This document shows positions 27,310-36,058 of a stretch of DNA of 64,000 bases, piece after piece. Numbering within the stretch: the first letter of the stretch is position 1; the number at the start of each line of letters is the position of its first letter. Origin of the DNA: Paraburkholderia monticola (GTDB taxonomy: Bacteria; Pseudomonadota; Gammaproteobacteria; Burkholderiales; Burkholderiaceae). Where the stretch lies: assembly GCF_001580545.1 (NCBI RefSeq), contig NZ_LRBG01000035.1, positions 372,001 through 436,000 on the forward strand. Reading direction: 5' to 3'. The notes under the pieces were generated by a model. The model saw nothing but the letters and a program-made list of their open reading frames with translations. It searched no databases and was not told where the DNA came from. The position numbers were made by a program, and so were the translations under genes.

Positions 27310-27903
27310 TCAGGCCGCGGCGGCGACCGGCCCAAATAGCGCGGTCAGCGTTTTCGCGCTCACCGCGACGTCGAGCGCGACGGCCCGCTCGACGCCGATC
27401 TGCAGCGGCGGCCCGAGCCGGCTGATGTCGAGGCCGGCCCGGCGCAGCATCCGTTCGATCGGCGTGGTGGTCACCGTGACGTAACGCGTGATGCCCATGC
27501 GCTGCGCGAAGCGCATCACTTCCTGAATCGCACGGATTGTCATATCCGTGAAACCAAACGACTGTTCCTCTCCGCCGGTTTCGATCGCCCAGCGGCTCAG
27601 TTCCCAGATGTGCCGCCCGACCGGTGCCTCGGCGCCATGCAGCAACTGCGGGAAAGTGTCTTTCAGCATATTGGGGCCTTCGGTCGGCATCAGCCGCCAA
27701 CAACCGCGCAACCGCTCGTCATCGCCCTGAATCAGCATGTAGTGCGGCCCGAGCGCATCGTAGCCGTCTATCTCCATCCCCGCGATGGTCGGAATTTCCC
27801 AGCCCAGCCGGCCGTGAAAGACACGGGCTCGCAGGCGGTACATCTCGTTGATCAGTTCGTTGTCGAAATCCTGCCGCATTCCAATCCGGATCGTGGTTTG
27901 CAT
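27310..27903 (-). CDS. braI: Acyl-homoserine-lactone synthase (BraI-type LuxI)
   Basis: 197-residue autoinducer synthase making an N-acyl-homoserine lactone from S-adenosylmethionine and acyl-ACP. All ten residues invariant in LuxI proteins are present at canonical numbering: Arg25, Phe29, Trp35, Glu44, Asp46, Asp49, Arg70, Phe84, Glu101 and Arg104. The start is set by AGGAG just upstream; a longer in-frame start at 27975 is rejected because it would overlap the lux box. The gene layout (luxI, opposed rsaL, luxR) matches the BraI/RsaL/BraR system of plant-associated Paraburkholderia and LasI/RsaL/LasR of Pseudomonas, so a 3-oxo long-chain signal is likely. The gene symbol rests on synteny. 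Confidence 0.93.
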   Translation of the reverse strand: MQTTIRIGMRQDFDNELINEMYRLRARVFHGRLGWEIPTIAGMEIDGYDALGPHYMLIQGDDERLRGCWRLMPTEGPNMLKDTFPQLLHGAEAPVGRHIWELSRWAIETGGEEQSFGFTDMTIRAIQEVMRFAQRMGITRYVTVTTTPIERMLRRAGLDISRLGPPLQIGVERAVALDVAVSAKTLTALFGPVAAAA

Positions 27904-27973
27904 GACGTTCTCCTGTACGTGTTGGGGTATGCCAAATACGCAGAAAAACTTATGCATTCTGAATCTTCGCGCC

Positions 27974-27993
27974 ACCTACCTACCTGGATAGGT
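27974..27993 (-). promoter_or_regulatory. lux box upstream of the AHL synthase gene
   Basis: ACCTACCTACCTGGATAGGT fits the LuxR-type operator rule NNCT-N12-AGNN exactly and extends to a CACCTA/TAGGTG dyad. It is centred ~80 bases before the synthase start codon, consistent with activation from near -42, and ~75 bases before rsaL. Confidence 0.8.
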
Positions 27994-28058
27994 GTGGATG
28001 CTTATCGGGTAACGCAGAATTCGAACACGTATCCGCCAATAACCTACAAGGCTCTAAA

Positions 28059-28376
28059 ATGGAACTTCTCGACAATCACTGGCAACCGCAAACCCACCTC
28101 CAGGCGCGTCCCTCGGAGGTCTCTTCGGCAGTGGATCGCGTTCTGATCATTGCCTACCGGAAGAAGAAAAAAGAAAGCCAGCGCCGTTTCTGGGCTCGCT
28201 TTGGCGTCACGCAATCGCGCGGCAGCCGCTTCGAGTCGGGTGCGGAGATCCCGGCGCCGGTGTCGATCCTGCTGGGTCTGTACTTCACGAAAACCGTGTC
28301 GGACGCCGATCTGGGCCGCGCCGAACGCGTGATGTACAGCCGCGACGCCGCCGCGCTGCTCAACCCGGGTCAATAA
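28059..28376 (+). CDS. rsaL: RsaL-like repressor of AHL synthesis
   Basis: 105-residue small HTH protein. The core (residues ~22-92) contains a basic stretch RKKKKESQRRFWARFGVTQSRGSRFESGAEIPAPVSILLGLYF, a lambda-repressor/Xre-like fold in which the second and third helices read operator DNA. It lies between the luxI- and luxR-type genes, divergent from luxI and convergent with luxR, exactly as rsaL does in Pseudomonas and Paraburkholderia. In those systems RsaL binds the luxI promoter next to the lux box and limits signal production. Its 3' end overlaps the 3' end of the luxR gene by 17 bases. The annotation rests on context as much as on sequence. Confidence 0.85.
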   Translation: MELLDNHWQPQTHLQARPSEVSSAVDRVLIIAYRKKKKESQRRFWARFGVTQSRGSRFESGAEIPAPVSILLGLYFTKTVSDADLGRAERVMYSRDAAALLNPGQ

Positions 28377-29088
28377 GCCCGAGCTGCGCGGCGATCACGG
28401 CCGCCGCGCGCCGCGAATTCACGCCGAATTTCGCCCTGATGTTTTTCATGTGGAAGTTCACCACGGCTTCCGAGCAACTCAGGATGTGGGATATCTCCCA
28501 GGTGGATTTGCCGCGCGCGGTCCATTTCAGGCATTCGCGCTCGCGCGGCGTGAGCTTCGGCATCAAGGTTTGTGCGTGCGAATTCAGATGCTGCTTGCTG
28601 GTGTCGATCACCAGGTCACGCAACAGCACGAGGTTCGGCAGGGCGGCGTTCACATGGCGACGAAACCCCTCTGACGGTTTGTCGTCATTGACGAAGCACA
28701 TCATGCCAGCTTCCTGATTCGGCCCATGAATCGGCAGTGTCACGCCCGCACCCAGACCGTACGAACGCGCTTCCTCATACAAGGATTGCTGCGCCGGGGT
28801 GGCGAAAAGTTCTGGCGTCCAGATCAGCGGCGCGGAGCGCGACAGGCAATGCGCGACCGTCGGGTCGATATGAACCATGCCTTGTTCGTCATACGTCTGG
28901 CGCCATGCCGGCGCATAAGTGCTGCGCAGGTAAGCGTCCTCGAGACGCATGGTTGGCCGCGGCAGCATGGCGACCAGAATCCTGTCGAAGCCCCACGTTT
29001 CGGCGAGGCCCGTAATCGCGCCGAACCATTCCGCCTCGTCGGCGGCGTCCAGTAGCGGTGCCATCTGCTCGATAAAGTGTAGCGACAA
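28360..29088 (-). CDS. braR: LuxR-family AHL receptor/transcription activator (BraR-type)
   Basis: 242-residue regulator. The N-terminal autoinducer-binding domain keeps the signal-pocket residues Trp62, Tyr66, Asp75-Pro76 and Trp90 and the Gly-rich GLGAG near 111-115. The C-terminal HTH (~178-240) reads LTPRERECLKWTARGKSTWEIS, then SEAVVNFHMKNIRAKFGV, the complete GerE/LuxR pattern. It binds an N-acyl-homoserine lactone in the cytoplasm and presumably activates braI through the lux box at 27974. Its tail-to-tail overlap with rsaL may add antisense interference. The gene has its own promoter in the 550-base gap upstream. Confidence 0.93.
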   Translation of the reverse strand: MSLHFIEQMAPLLDAADEAEWFGAITGLAETWGFDRILVAMLPRPTMRLEDAYLRSTYAPAWRQTYDEQGMVHIDPTVAHCLSRSAPLIWTPELFATPAQQSLYEEARSYGLGAGVTLPIHGPNQEAGMMCFVNDDKPSEGFRRHVNAALPNLVLLRDLVIDTSKQHLNSHAQTLMPKLTPRERECLKWTARGKSTWEISHILSCSEAVVNFHMKNIRAKFGVNSRRAAAVIAAQLGLIDPG

Positions 29089-29641
29089 TTTTTTGACTCT
29101 CTCAGGCTCGCAAACATCCTAGTCGCGGTTAATAGCGGCCAAACTGCGGTCCGCTCTTTTGATCCGCATAATCTATCACTAAAAACTCAAATGCAATGCG
29201 CCGCCGCGCTGCGGGGTAAACGATAACCTTCGCGCGGCAGCAAGGGTGGCGTTGCCGATGATTATGCTGATTGAAATAAATCATTGGGTCGCCGCGGATT
29301 CGCCGGCGATTAATGCGGCTAATCCGCGTCCGGCGAACGGATTTTAATGTGTTTCATTGACGGTATTATTTCCGTTGCGCATTTAAATTAATTGCATTTA
29401 CCCGATTATCTGGGACGGCGGCCGTATTGCTCGCTGCCCTGTTGCCCAGAAAGAAGCCGGCGCCAGTGTCACACATGGCACGGGTAGGATCTATTGTCGT
29501 ACAAAAGGAGAATTCGTGACGTGCTACCGGCAGTTCGACCTTCGGCGGTGTCTGGGAATTCGTCGCGCGCCGGTTGTTTGACAACATTGCAACGCCAATG
29601 CTACCGTAAAAGCCCCCGCATTGCGCGTTTTCCCAACCACC
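29089..29641. other. Divergent promoter region between luxR and the sugar-acid operon
   Basis: 553 bases with no credible gene, and AT-rich for this genome (notably 29150-29190 and 29240-29400). It should contain the braR promoter and the promoter/operator of the operon starting at 29642. No motif stood out strongly enough to name. Confidence 0.55.
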
Positions 29642-30640
29642 ATGAACGAATCCCCGCTTCGCGACGGCGAGTTCGCCGCGTCGGTTATGGCCGTGCCTCC
29701 GCTCGCGCGCCGCGCCGACTACACGCTCGACCCCGCGCAGAATCTCGCGCTGATCCGTCATATCGAAGCGGGCGGCGTGCGCACGCTACTGTATGGTGGT
29801 AACGCGAACCTCTATCACGTCGCGGTCAGCGAGTACCGCGAACTGCTGGACCTGCTTGCCGACGCCGCGAGCCCCGCGACGCGCGTGATTCCGGCGCTCG
29901 GTCCCGACTACGGCAAGATGCTCGACCAGGCGCGCATCCTCGCGCAGACCCGTTACCGTACCGCGATGGTGCTGCCGCTCGGCGGCTTCACGACGTCCGA
30001 CGGCGTCGAGACGGGCCTCATGCGGATCGCCGACACGGCCGGCATGCCGCTCACGCTCTATATCAAGAGCGAAAACTACGTCGATGTCGATACGCTCGCG
30101 CGGCTCGTCGAGCGTGGGACGTTGAGCGCGGTCAAATATGCGATCCCGCGCGACAATCCCGCTGACGATCCCTATCTGCGCCGGCTGCTGCAAGGCGTGC
30201 CGGCCGCGAAGATCGTGTCGGGCATGGGCGAGCGGCCGGCGCTCGTGCATCTGCGTGAGTTTGGGCTCGCCGCCTGGACGACCGGCAGCGGCTGCATCGC
30301 GCCGAGCATGGTGATGGCGCTGCTGCGCGCGGTGCAAAGCGGCCAGAGCGCTGCTAGCGCCGATAGTGCCGACAGTGCCGATCACATCGCCGCCGAACGC
30401 CTGTACGATGCGTTCATGCCGCTCGAAACGCTGCGCACCGACATCTCGCTGATCCGCGTGCTGCACGACGCGATCACGTTCTCGGGTCTCGCCGACATGG
30501 GGCCGCTGCTGCCGCTGCTCAGTTCGACGCCGCGCGAGCATCATGCGAAGATCGCACAGGCCGCGCATACGCTGCTCGCTCTCGAGCGCGCGTTCGCGTC
30601 CAGTCACCCGAACCGCTCCGACACACAGGCAACCGCATGA
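29642..30640 (+). CDS. DapA-family aldolase/dehydratase (sugar-acid type)
   Basis: 332-residue member of the dihydrodipicolinate synthase / N-acetylneuraminate lyase superfamily. The barrel start VMAVPPLARRADYTLD, the GGVRTLLYGGNANLYHV strand (in place of GTTGE) and the Schiff-base Lys in TLSAVKYAIPRD are visible. The superfamily cleaves or dehydrates 2-oxo acids such as 2-keto-3-deoxygluconate or L-2-keto-3-deoxyarabonate. The departure from GTTGE suggests a less common substrate. A Ser/Ala/Asp microrepeat (~residues 240-250) is inserted before the last helices. It is the first gene of a seven-gene operon and overlaps the lactonase gene by 4 bases. It probably acts on the product of the dehydratase encoded at 36.1 kb. 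Confidence 0.82.
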   Translation: MNESPLRDGEFAASVMAVPPLARRADYTLDPAQNLALIRHIEAGGVRTLLYGGNANLYHVAVSEYRELLDLLADAASPATRVIPALGPDYGKMLDQARILAQTRYRTAMVLPLGGFTTSDGVETGLMRIADTAGMPLTLYIKSENYVDVDTLARLVERGTLSAVKYAIPRDNPADDPYLRRLLQGVPAAKIVSGMGERPALVHLREFGLAAWTTGSGCIAPSMVMALLRAVQSGQSAASADSADSADHIAAERLYDAFMPLETLRTDISLIRVLHDAITFSGLADMGPLLPLLSSTPREHHAKIAQAAHTLLALERAFASSHPNRSDTQATA

Positions 30641-31581
30641 CCGACGACAGCCGACGCTATCCCGATCCCTCCATCCGCGTGTTCGACCCGCGCTTCAAGT
30701 CGTTGATTCTCGCGTCGGCGTCGGTCGAATGTTTGTATCAGGGCACCCGCTGGTCGGAGGGGCCCGTGTGGTTCGGCGATGGCCGCTATCTGCTGTGGAG
30801 CGACATACCGAACGACCGCATCCTGCGCTGGGACGAAACGACGGGCGCGGTCAGCACGTTTCGCCAATCGTCGAACAACGCGAACGGCCATACGCGTGAT
30901 CGCGAAGGGCGTCTCGTCAGTTGCGAGCACTTGACGCGGCGTGTCACGCGCACCGAATACGACGGCTCGATCACCGTGCTCGCCGATCGCTATCAGGGCA
31001 AGCGCTTCAATTCGCCGAACGACGTGGTCGTCAAATCGGACGGCTCGATCTGGTTCACCGACCCGACCTTCGGCATCGACGGTTTCTACGAGGGCGAGCA
31101 GCAGCCGTCCGAGTTGACGGCGAGCGTGTATCGGATCGACGGCCAGTCGGGCGAGGTGTCGATGCTGATCGACGATGTGCTCGCGCCGAACGGTCTCGCG
31201 TTTTCACCGGACGAATCGCTGCTGTACGTCGTCCAGTCGCGCGGCGAGCCGCGCAAGATCCGCGTGTTCGACGTCGATGCCAATGGCAAAGGCACGACGG
31301 TGTCGAACAATCGTGTGCTGATCGATGCGGGTGCGGGCACGCCCGACGGTTTCCGTGTCGACGTGCACGGCAACCTGTGGTGCGGCTGGGGCATGGGCAC
31401 CGACGAGCTCGACGGCGTACGCGTGTTCTCCGCGCAAGGCGAACCGCTCGGCCATATCGCGTTGCCGGAGCGGTGCGCGAACGTGTGCTTCGGCGGACGG
31501 CATCGCAACCGCCTGTTCATGGCCGCGAGCCATGGCCTGTATTCCGTGTTCGTGAACACGCAAGGCGTGCGCGGCGGTTGA
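30637..31581 (+). CDS. SMP-30/gluconolactonase-family sugar lactonase
   Basis: 314-residue beta-propeller lactonase. The metal ligands are visible: the Glu of RWSEGPVWFGDG, the Asn of FNSPNDVVVKSDGSIWFTDPTFG and the Asp of LAPNGLAFSPDESLLY. Members hydrolyse sugar-1,4- or 1,5-lactones to aldonates using one Ca or Zn ion. No signal peptide, so cytoplasmic. The ATG lies in the stop of the aldolase gene (ATGA). In an oxidative sugar route it would follow a sugar dehydrogenase, which is missing locally, and supply the aldonate to the IlvD/Edd-type dehydratase of this operon. Confidence 0.9.
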   Translation: MTDDSRRYPDPSIRVFDPRFKSLILASASVECLYQGTRWSEGPVWFGDGRYLLWSDIPNDRILRWDETTGAVSTFRQSSNNANGHTRDREGRLVSCEHLTRRVTRTEYDGSITVLADRYQGKRFNSPNDVVVKSDGSIWFTDPTFGIDGFYEGEQQPSELTASVYRIDGQSGEVSMLIDDVLAPNGLAFSPDESLLYVVQSRGEPRKIRVFDVDANGKGTTVSNNRVLIDAGAGTPDGFRVDVHGNLWCGWGMGTDELDGVRVFSAQGEPLGHIALPERCANVCFGGRHRNRLFMAASHGLYSVFVNTQGVRGG

Positions 31582-31829
31582 GCAGTTGTCCGCTTACCAG
31601 ACAACCGGCGCCGCAACCGGTGTGAGGGCTCGGGTTTGCCCTTAACGCGCGTTGCAACGCGTTGCACGACAAGGATCTCACGTCAAAACGGCCGTTTTCG
31701 CGCACCAGACGCGTTGCTGACTATTTGCTTGACATCGGCTGTTGCGCTTCGCTATGTTCCGTTGGTAGAAATACACCGCCCGCAGCACATCGATCGGCGG
31801 GCTTCCATACCAAGAAGCGAGGAGACGCA

Positions 31830-32999
31830 ATGACTGTTCCGCACAGGTTGTCGCTCAAGCTGGTATCTGTCTGTATCGCCGCCAGCGCCGCATTCACCCC
31901 TGCCGCGCATGCGGCCGATCCGGTCACGATCAATATCGTCGACGTGGCCGGCGATCTTCAACTCACGCAGAAGGGCTTCGAGGCGTTCAAGGCGAAGTAT
32001 CCGAATCTCGTCGCGAACATGACCTTCACGAACGCGCCCGCGCCGCAATTGCCCGGCAAGATCAAGGCGATGCAGGCTGCCGGCCGCTCCGACATCGATC
32101 TCGTGCTGACCGGCACCGACGCGCTCGCCGCCGGCATCGAACAGAACCTCTGGATCAAGCTGCTGCCCGATAACGCGGCCCAATTCCCCGGCGTGCTCGA
32201 CAAGTACGCGCCGGGTCCGCGCAAGATGCAGGACCTTGCGCAAGGCTACGGGCTGGAGGTCGCGTATATGCCGGCCGGTCCGCTGCTCGAATACAACCCG
32301 GCCAAGGTCAGCGATCCGCCGAAGACGCCCGAGCAACTGCTGCAATGGTGCAAGGCCCACCCCGACAAGCTGATCTACGCGCGGCCGGCGAATTCCGGCC
32401 CTGGCCGCACGTTCCTGATGGGCTTGCCCTACGTGCTCGGGGATAAGGACCCGCAAGACCCCGTGCATGGCTGGGACAAGACGTGGGCGTTCCTCAAACA
32501 GCTGAACGATTGCATTCCGTACTATCCGGGCGGCACCTCGGCGGTGATGAAGGAACTCGGCGAAGGCACGCGTGACATGACCGTGACCGTGACCGGGTGG
32601 GACATCAATCCGCGCGCGCTCGGCATCGTGCCGGCCGAATTCCGCGTGCAGCCGCTGGACAACATGACGTGGGTCAACGACGCCCACTACATGGTGATTC
32701 CGAAGGGCGTGCCGAAGGAAAAGCTCGACGTGCTGTACAAGATGATGAACTTCATGCTGGAGCCCGCGCAGCAGGCGCTGACCTACGACGACGGCTATTT
32801 CTATCCGGGCCCGGCGATCAAGGGCGTCACCGTCGAGCAGGCGCCCGCGCATAGCCAGGAGGTGCTGCAGAAGTATGGCCGCCCCGAATACGCGAAGATG
32901 TTGACCGATCGTCCGCATGCATTGCCGCTGAATGCGGCGGCGATGGTGGCGGCCTTCAAGAAGTGGGATACCGACGTCGGCGCGCAGAAGACTCGTTAG
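31830..32999 (+). CDS. ABC transporter extracellular solute-binding protein (family 1)
   Basis: 389-residue periplasmic protein with a Sec signal peptide (~1-30, ending AAHA). The mature start DPVTINIVDVAGDLQLTQKGFEAFKAKYP and the SDIDLVLTGTDALAAGIE strand fit the large solute-binding family 1 shared by PotD, ThiB/FbpA and some sugar binders. GGAG 6 bases before the ATG fixes the start. A long 248-base gap separates it from the lactonase gene, suggesting an additional promoter, and a hairpin follows it. With the downstream ATPase and two permeases it forms a PotABCD/FbpABC-architecture importer. Ligand unknown; the operon suggests a sugar or sugar acid. Confidence 0.87.
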   Translation: MTVPHRLSLKLVSVCIAASAAFTPAAHAADPVTINIVDVAGDLQLTQKGFEAFKAKYPNLVANMTFTNAPAPQLPGKIKAMQAAGRSDIDLVLTGTDALAAGIEQNLWIKLLPDNAAQFPGVLDKYAPGPRKMQDLAQGYGLEVAYMPAGPLLEYNPAKVSDPPKTPEQLLQWCKAHPDKLIYARPANSGPGRTFLMGLPYVLGDKDPQDPVHGWDKTWAFLKQLNDCIPYYPGGTSAVMKELGEGTRDMTVTVTGWDINPRALGIVPAEFRVQPLDNMTWVNDAHYMVIPKGVPKEKLDVLYKMMNFMLEPAQQALTYDDGYFYPGPAIKGVTVEQAPAHSQEVLQKYGRPEYAKMLTDRPHALPLNAAAMVAAFKKWDTDVGAQKTR

Positions 33000-33031
33000 G
33001 CCCGCGCCAAGGCCACGGGAAACGAGGCGAA

Positions 33032-33070
33032 ACGCAGCGCGACGTAAGGTATCGTCGCGCTGCGTGTTTT
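33032..33070 (+). terminator. Intra-operon hairpin after the binding-protein gene
   Basis: A perfect 13-bp stem (33032-33044 with 33053-33065), 8-base loop and a short GTTTT tail. This is a probable partial terminator or RNA-stability element that would keep binding-protein mRNA more abundant than the transporter genes downstream. Confidence 0.65.
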
Positions 33071-33131
33071 CGGCGACCACACGTTGCCCTGTGTGACGTG
33101 TACTTCGCCTCACGCGGATCAGGAAACCGCC

Positions 33132-34211
33132 ATGAAGCATCAATTTGAACAGTTGCGGCTCGATTCGGTGAGCCGCAGTTTCACGAATGCGCAAGGCCAC
33201 GCGGTCGCCGCGCTGCAGGGTCTCGATCTGACGATCCGGCGTGGCGAGTTCATCGCGCTGCTGGGACCGTCGGGCTGTGGCAAGTCGACCGCGCTGAACT
33301 GCATCGCCGGATTGCAGCCGCTCACCGGCGGCGGCATCTGGCTCGACGAGCGGCGCATCGACGTGCTGCCGCCGGAAAAACGCGGCTTCGGCATGGTGTT
33401 CCAGAACTACGCGCTGTTCCCGCATATGAGCGTGCTCGACAACGTCGGCTTCGGGCTGAAGATGCGCGGTGTCGGCAGGAGCGAGATCGCGCGTCGTGCG
33501 CGCGAGGCCTTGCAACTCGTGCAACTGACCGGTCACGAGCACAAGCTGCCCGGCCAGTTGTCCGGTGGCCAGCAGCAGCGCGTCGCGATCGCGCGTGCGA
33601 TCGTGATCGAGCCGCCGCTGATCCTGATGGACGAGCCGCTGTCGAATCTCGACACGAAGCTGCGCATCGAAATGCGCGCGGAGATTCGCCGCATCCATAC
33701 GCAGCTCGAACGCGCGACGCTGTACGTGACGCATGATCAGGACGAAGCGCTGTCGATGGCCGATCGCATCGTCGTGATGAAGGAGGGCGTCGTGCAGCAG
33801 GTCGCGACGCCGAAGGAAGTCTATACACGGCCGCGCAATCTGCACGTCGCCCGCTTCATGGGCTATCGCAATGTCGCCGAGTTCACGCTGGAGGGTACGC
33901 AGGGCGACGCTGTCGTGGTCAGTGCGAACGGCGTGCGGCTCATCGGCACGCCGATGGCGGGCTTCGATAGCAAACGCGTGAGCGTCGCGCTGCGTCCCGA
34001 AGACATGGAGCGCGCCGAACCCGGCGCCGATAACGCGTTCGATGCCCTGATCGACGCGGTCGAATACGGTGGCCATGATTCGCTGCTGCGCGCGAAGACC
34101 GCGTTCGGCGAGGTGTGGGCGCGCGTGAGCGGCGAATCCGCCGAGGGCGAGCGCATCACGCTGCGCGTGCGGCCCTCGTGCGTGCTGGTCTACGACGCCG
34201 AGGCCGCATGA
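33132..34211 (+). CDS. ABC transporter ATP-binding protein (PotA/FbpC type)
   Basis: 359-residue ATPase. Walker [10 protein letters not shown] is near residue 46, the Q-loop in [14 protein letters not shown], the signature [14 protein letters not shown] near 142, Walker B in [11 protein letters not shown] and the switch His in [10 protein letters not shown]. After ~residue 240 comes a TOBE-type C-terminal regulatory domain ([16 protein letters not shown]). This is the CUT1/POPT arrangement in which one ATPase homodimer serves two different permeases. The ATG at 33132 follows a weak AGGA, and a 16-codon upstream extension is not supported. Its stop overlaps the first permease gene (ATGA). Confidence 0.93.
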   Translation: MKHQFEQLRLDSVSRSFTNAQGHAVAALQGLDLTIRRGEFIALLGPSGCGKSTALNCIAGLQPLTGGGIWLDERRIDVLPPEKRGFGMVFQNYALFPHMSVLDNVGFGLKMRGVGRSEIARRAREALQLVQLTGHEHKLPGQLSGGQQQRVAIARAIVIEPPLILMDEPLSNLDTKLRIEMRAEIRRIHTQLERATLYVTHDQDEALSMADRIVVMKEGVVQQVATPKEVYTRPRNLHVARFMGYRNVAEFTLEGTQGDAVVVSANGVRLIGTPMAGFDSKRVSVALRPEDMERAEPGADNAFDALIDAVEYGGHDSLLRAKTAFGEVWARVSGESAEGERITLRVRPSCVLVYDAEAA

Positions 34212-35086
34212 ACACGTCGACGCTATCTCCTCCATTGAGACAGCGCGACGCCAAAGCGTGGCTCGTCGCGCCCGCGCTGCTCTTCATCGTCGCGTTGTTC
34301 ATCTATCCGTTCGCCTATGGCCTCGCGCTGTCGTTCCGGCCGATGAACGGCGGCAGCATGTGGGCCAACTATCTGACGTTCTTCACCGACACGTCGATGT
34401 GGCCGACGATCCTCGTCACGCTGAAGCTCTCGGTGCCGGCCACGCTGATCAACGTCGGCGTGTCGGTGCCGGTCGCGTTCGCGCTGCGCCGCTACTCGCG
34501 CTATCAGAAGTTCGTCACGACCTTGCTGGTGATTCCGGTGACGCTCGGCACCGTGCTGATCGCCGACGGCATGCTGACGTACTTCGGTCCCCACGGCTGG
34601 CTGCCGCAGGCGTTGCAGGCGCTGCATCTGTACACGCAGGAAATGCGGCTCACGCACAACTTCACCGGCGTGCTGCTGTCGCTGATCGTGTCGGGCTTTC
34701 CGTTCGCGTTTCTGTTGACGCTGTCGTACGTGACCGGGATCGATCCGACGCTCGCGGCCGCGGCCGCGACGCTCGGCGCGAGTCCGTGGCAACAGTTTCG
34801 CCGCATCTATCTGCCGCTGCTCGTGCCGGGGTTGACGATGGCCGCGTGTCTCTCGTTCGTGCAGGCGTTCTCGGTGTTTCCATCGGCCGTGCTGCTCGGC
34901 GCGCCCGCTGGTCCGACGCGCGTGATGTCGATCGCCGCGGCAGAAGCTGCGTTCGAGAGCTACGACTATTCGCTCGCCTCGGCGATCGCGATGGTGATGG
35001 GCTTCGTGCAATTGCTGGTGGTCGCCGCGCTGCTCGGCGCGCGCCGCTGGTTCTATCGCGGTCCCGCAACCGGAGGCAAAGGCTGA
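34208..35086 (+). CDS. ABC transporter permease 1 (PotB type)
   Basis: 292-residue inner-membrane permease with six transmembrane segments. AWLVAPALLFIVALFIYPFAYGLALSFRP is the first helix, and the EAA loop DPTLAAAAATLGASPWQQFRRIYLPLLVPG couples to the ATPase. It is joined to the ATPase gene by ATGA and to permease 2 by TGATG, so all three are translationally coupled. It forms half of the heterodimeric channel for the operon's unknown substrate. Confidence 0.9.
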   Translation: MNTSTLSPPLRQRDAKAWLVAPALLFIVALFIYPFAYGLALSFRPMNGGSMWANYLTFFTDTSMWPTILVTLKLSVPATLINVGVSVPVAFALRRYSRYQKFVTTLLVIPVTLGTVLIADGMLTYFGPHGWLPQALQALHLYTQEMRLTHNFTGVLLSLIVSGFPFAFLLTLSYVTGIDPTLAAAAATLGASPWQQFRRIYLPLLVPGLTMAACLSFVQAFSVFPSAVLLGAPAGPTRVMSIAAAEAAFESYDYSLASAIAMVMGFVQLLVVAALLGARRWFYRGPATGGKG

Positions 35087-36027
35087 TGACGACCGATCAT
35101 CGCGCGACGCAGCCCGACTGGTCCGGCTCCACGTCCGCATCCGCCGCGCCTCAGCCCGGCGACGGCGCCCGCGAGCCCGCGCAACACGCACGTCAGCGCG
35201 CCAACCTGCCGGGCCGCATCTGGCAGGCGCTGGTGTGGGCCGTGATGGGGTTCTTCCTGATCAACGTCGTGTTGCTGATCGCCACCGTCGCGGTCAATTC
35301 GATCGCGACGCGCTGGTTCGGCACCGCGTTGCCGCAAGGCTTCACGCTGCACTGGTATGCGCAGGCATGGAGCGACTTCCAGCTCGCGAGCGTGCTGTGG
35401 GTGACCGTGCAGGTGGTCGGCGCGGTCGTGCTGCTGTCGGTGCTGCTCGGCGTGCCGGCCGCGTATGCGCTCGCGCGCGTGCAATTCCCGGGCAAGCGCC
35501 TTGCCATGCTGATCTTCCTGCTGCCGTTGATGGTGCCGCCCGTCACCTACGGCATTCCGATGGCGACCGTGATGTACAAGGTCGGACTGGCCGGCACGCT
35601 AGGGGGCGTGATTCTTGCGAACCTCGTCCCCGCGCTGCCGTTCGTGATTCTCGTGATGACGCCGTTCATCGAGCAGATCGACCCCAATCTCGAGGCGGCC
35701 GCGCGCATTTTCGGCGCGAACACGTTCCGCTATTTCCGTTATGTGCTGCTGCCGCTGCTCGTGCCGGGTATGCTGGCGGCAGGGCTGCTCGTGCTGGTAC
35801 GCACGATCGGCATGTTCGAGCTGACGTTTTTTACGGCCGGACCGGCGACGCAAACGCTCGTGGTCGCGTTGTACTACGCTGTGTTTTCGACCGGCGTGCG
35901 CGCGCCGCAATCGATCGATGCGATGGCAATGATCTATATGGCGATCACGTTGATCTGGGTGCTGATCGCACTCCAGTTCGTGAGCCCGACGCAGATCGTG
36001 TCTCGCGTAAAAGAACAGAGGCGCTGA
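35086..36027 (+). CDS. ABC transporter permease 2 (PotC type)
   Basis: 313-residue permease. A hydrophilic ~45-residue N-terminus (Ser/Ala/Gln-rich) precedes six transmembrane helices, and the EAA loop is DPNLEAAARIFGANTFRYFRYVLLPLLVPG. It starts at the ATG overlapping the TGA of permease 1. The N-terminal extension is longer than in PotC and could hold a start further inside, but no better-placed ATG with a ribosome-binding site is seen before the first helix. Confidence 0.9.
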   Translation: MTTDHRATQPDWSGSTSASAAPQPGDGAREPAQHARQRANLPGRIWQALVWAVMGFFLINVVLLIATVAVNSIATRWFGTALPQGFTLHWYAQAWSDFQLASVLWVTVQVVGAVVLLSVLLGVPAAYALARVQFPGKRLAMLIFLLPLMVPPVTYGIPMATVMYKVGLAGTLGGVILANLVPALPFVILVMTPFIEQIDPNLEAAARIFGANTFRYFRYVLLPLLVPGMLAAGLLVLVRTIGMFELTFFTAGPATQTLVVALYYAVFSTGVRAPQSIDAMAMIYMAITLIWVLIALQFVSPTQIVSRVKEQRR

Positions 36028-36058
36028 CCGATGGTCGGCGGCAATCGTGGAGTAGACG

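Noticed and set aside
31752-34235. An 827-codon open frame on the minus strand opposite the ABC transporter genes
   Set aside because: It is the GC-rich complement of the binding-protein and ATPase genes: His/Arg/Gln-rich, no domain, no ribosome-binding site, and the plus-strand proteins there match known families throughout.
34258-35085. Upstream extension of the second permease frame through the first permease gene
   Set aside because: The TGATG overlap at 35084-35088 marks the real start; the extension is Arg-rich and overlaps a true gene.
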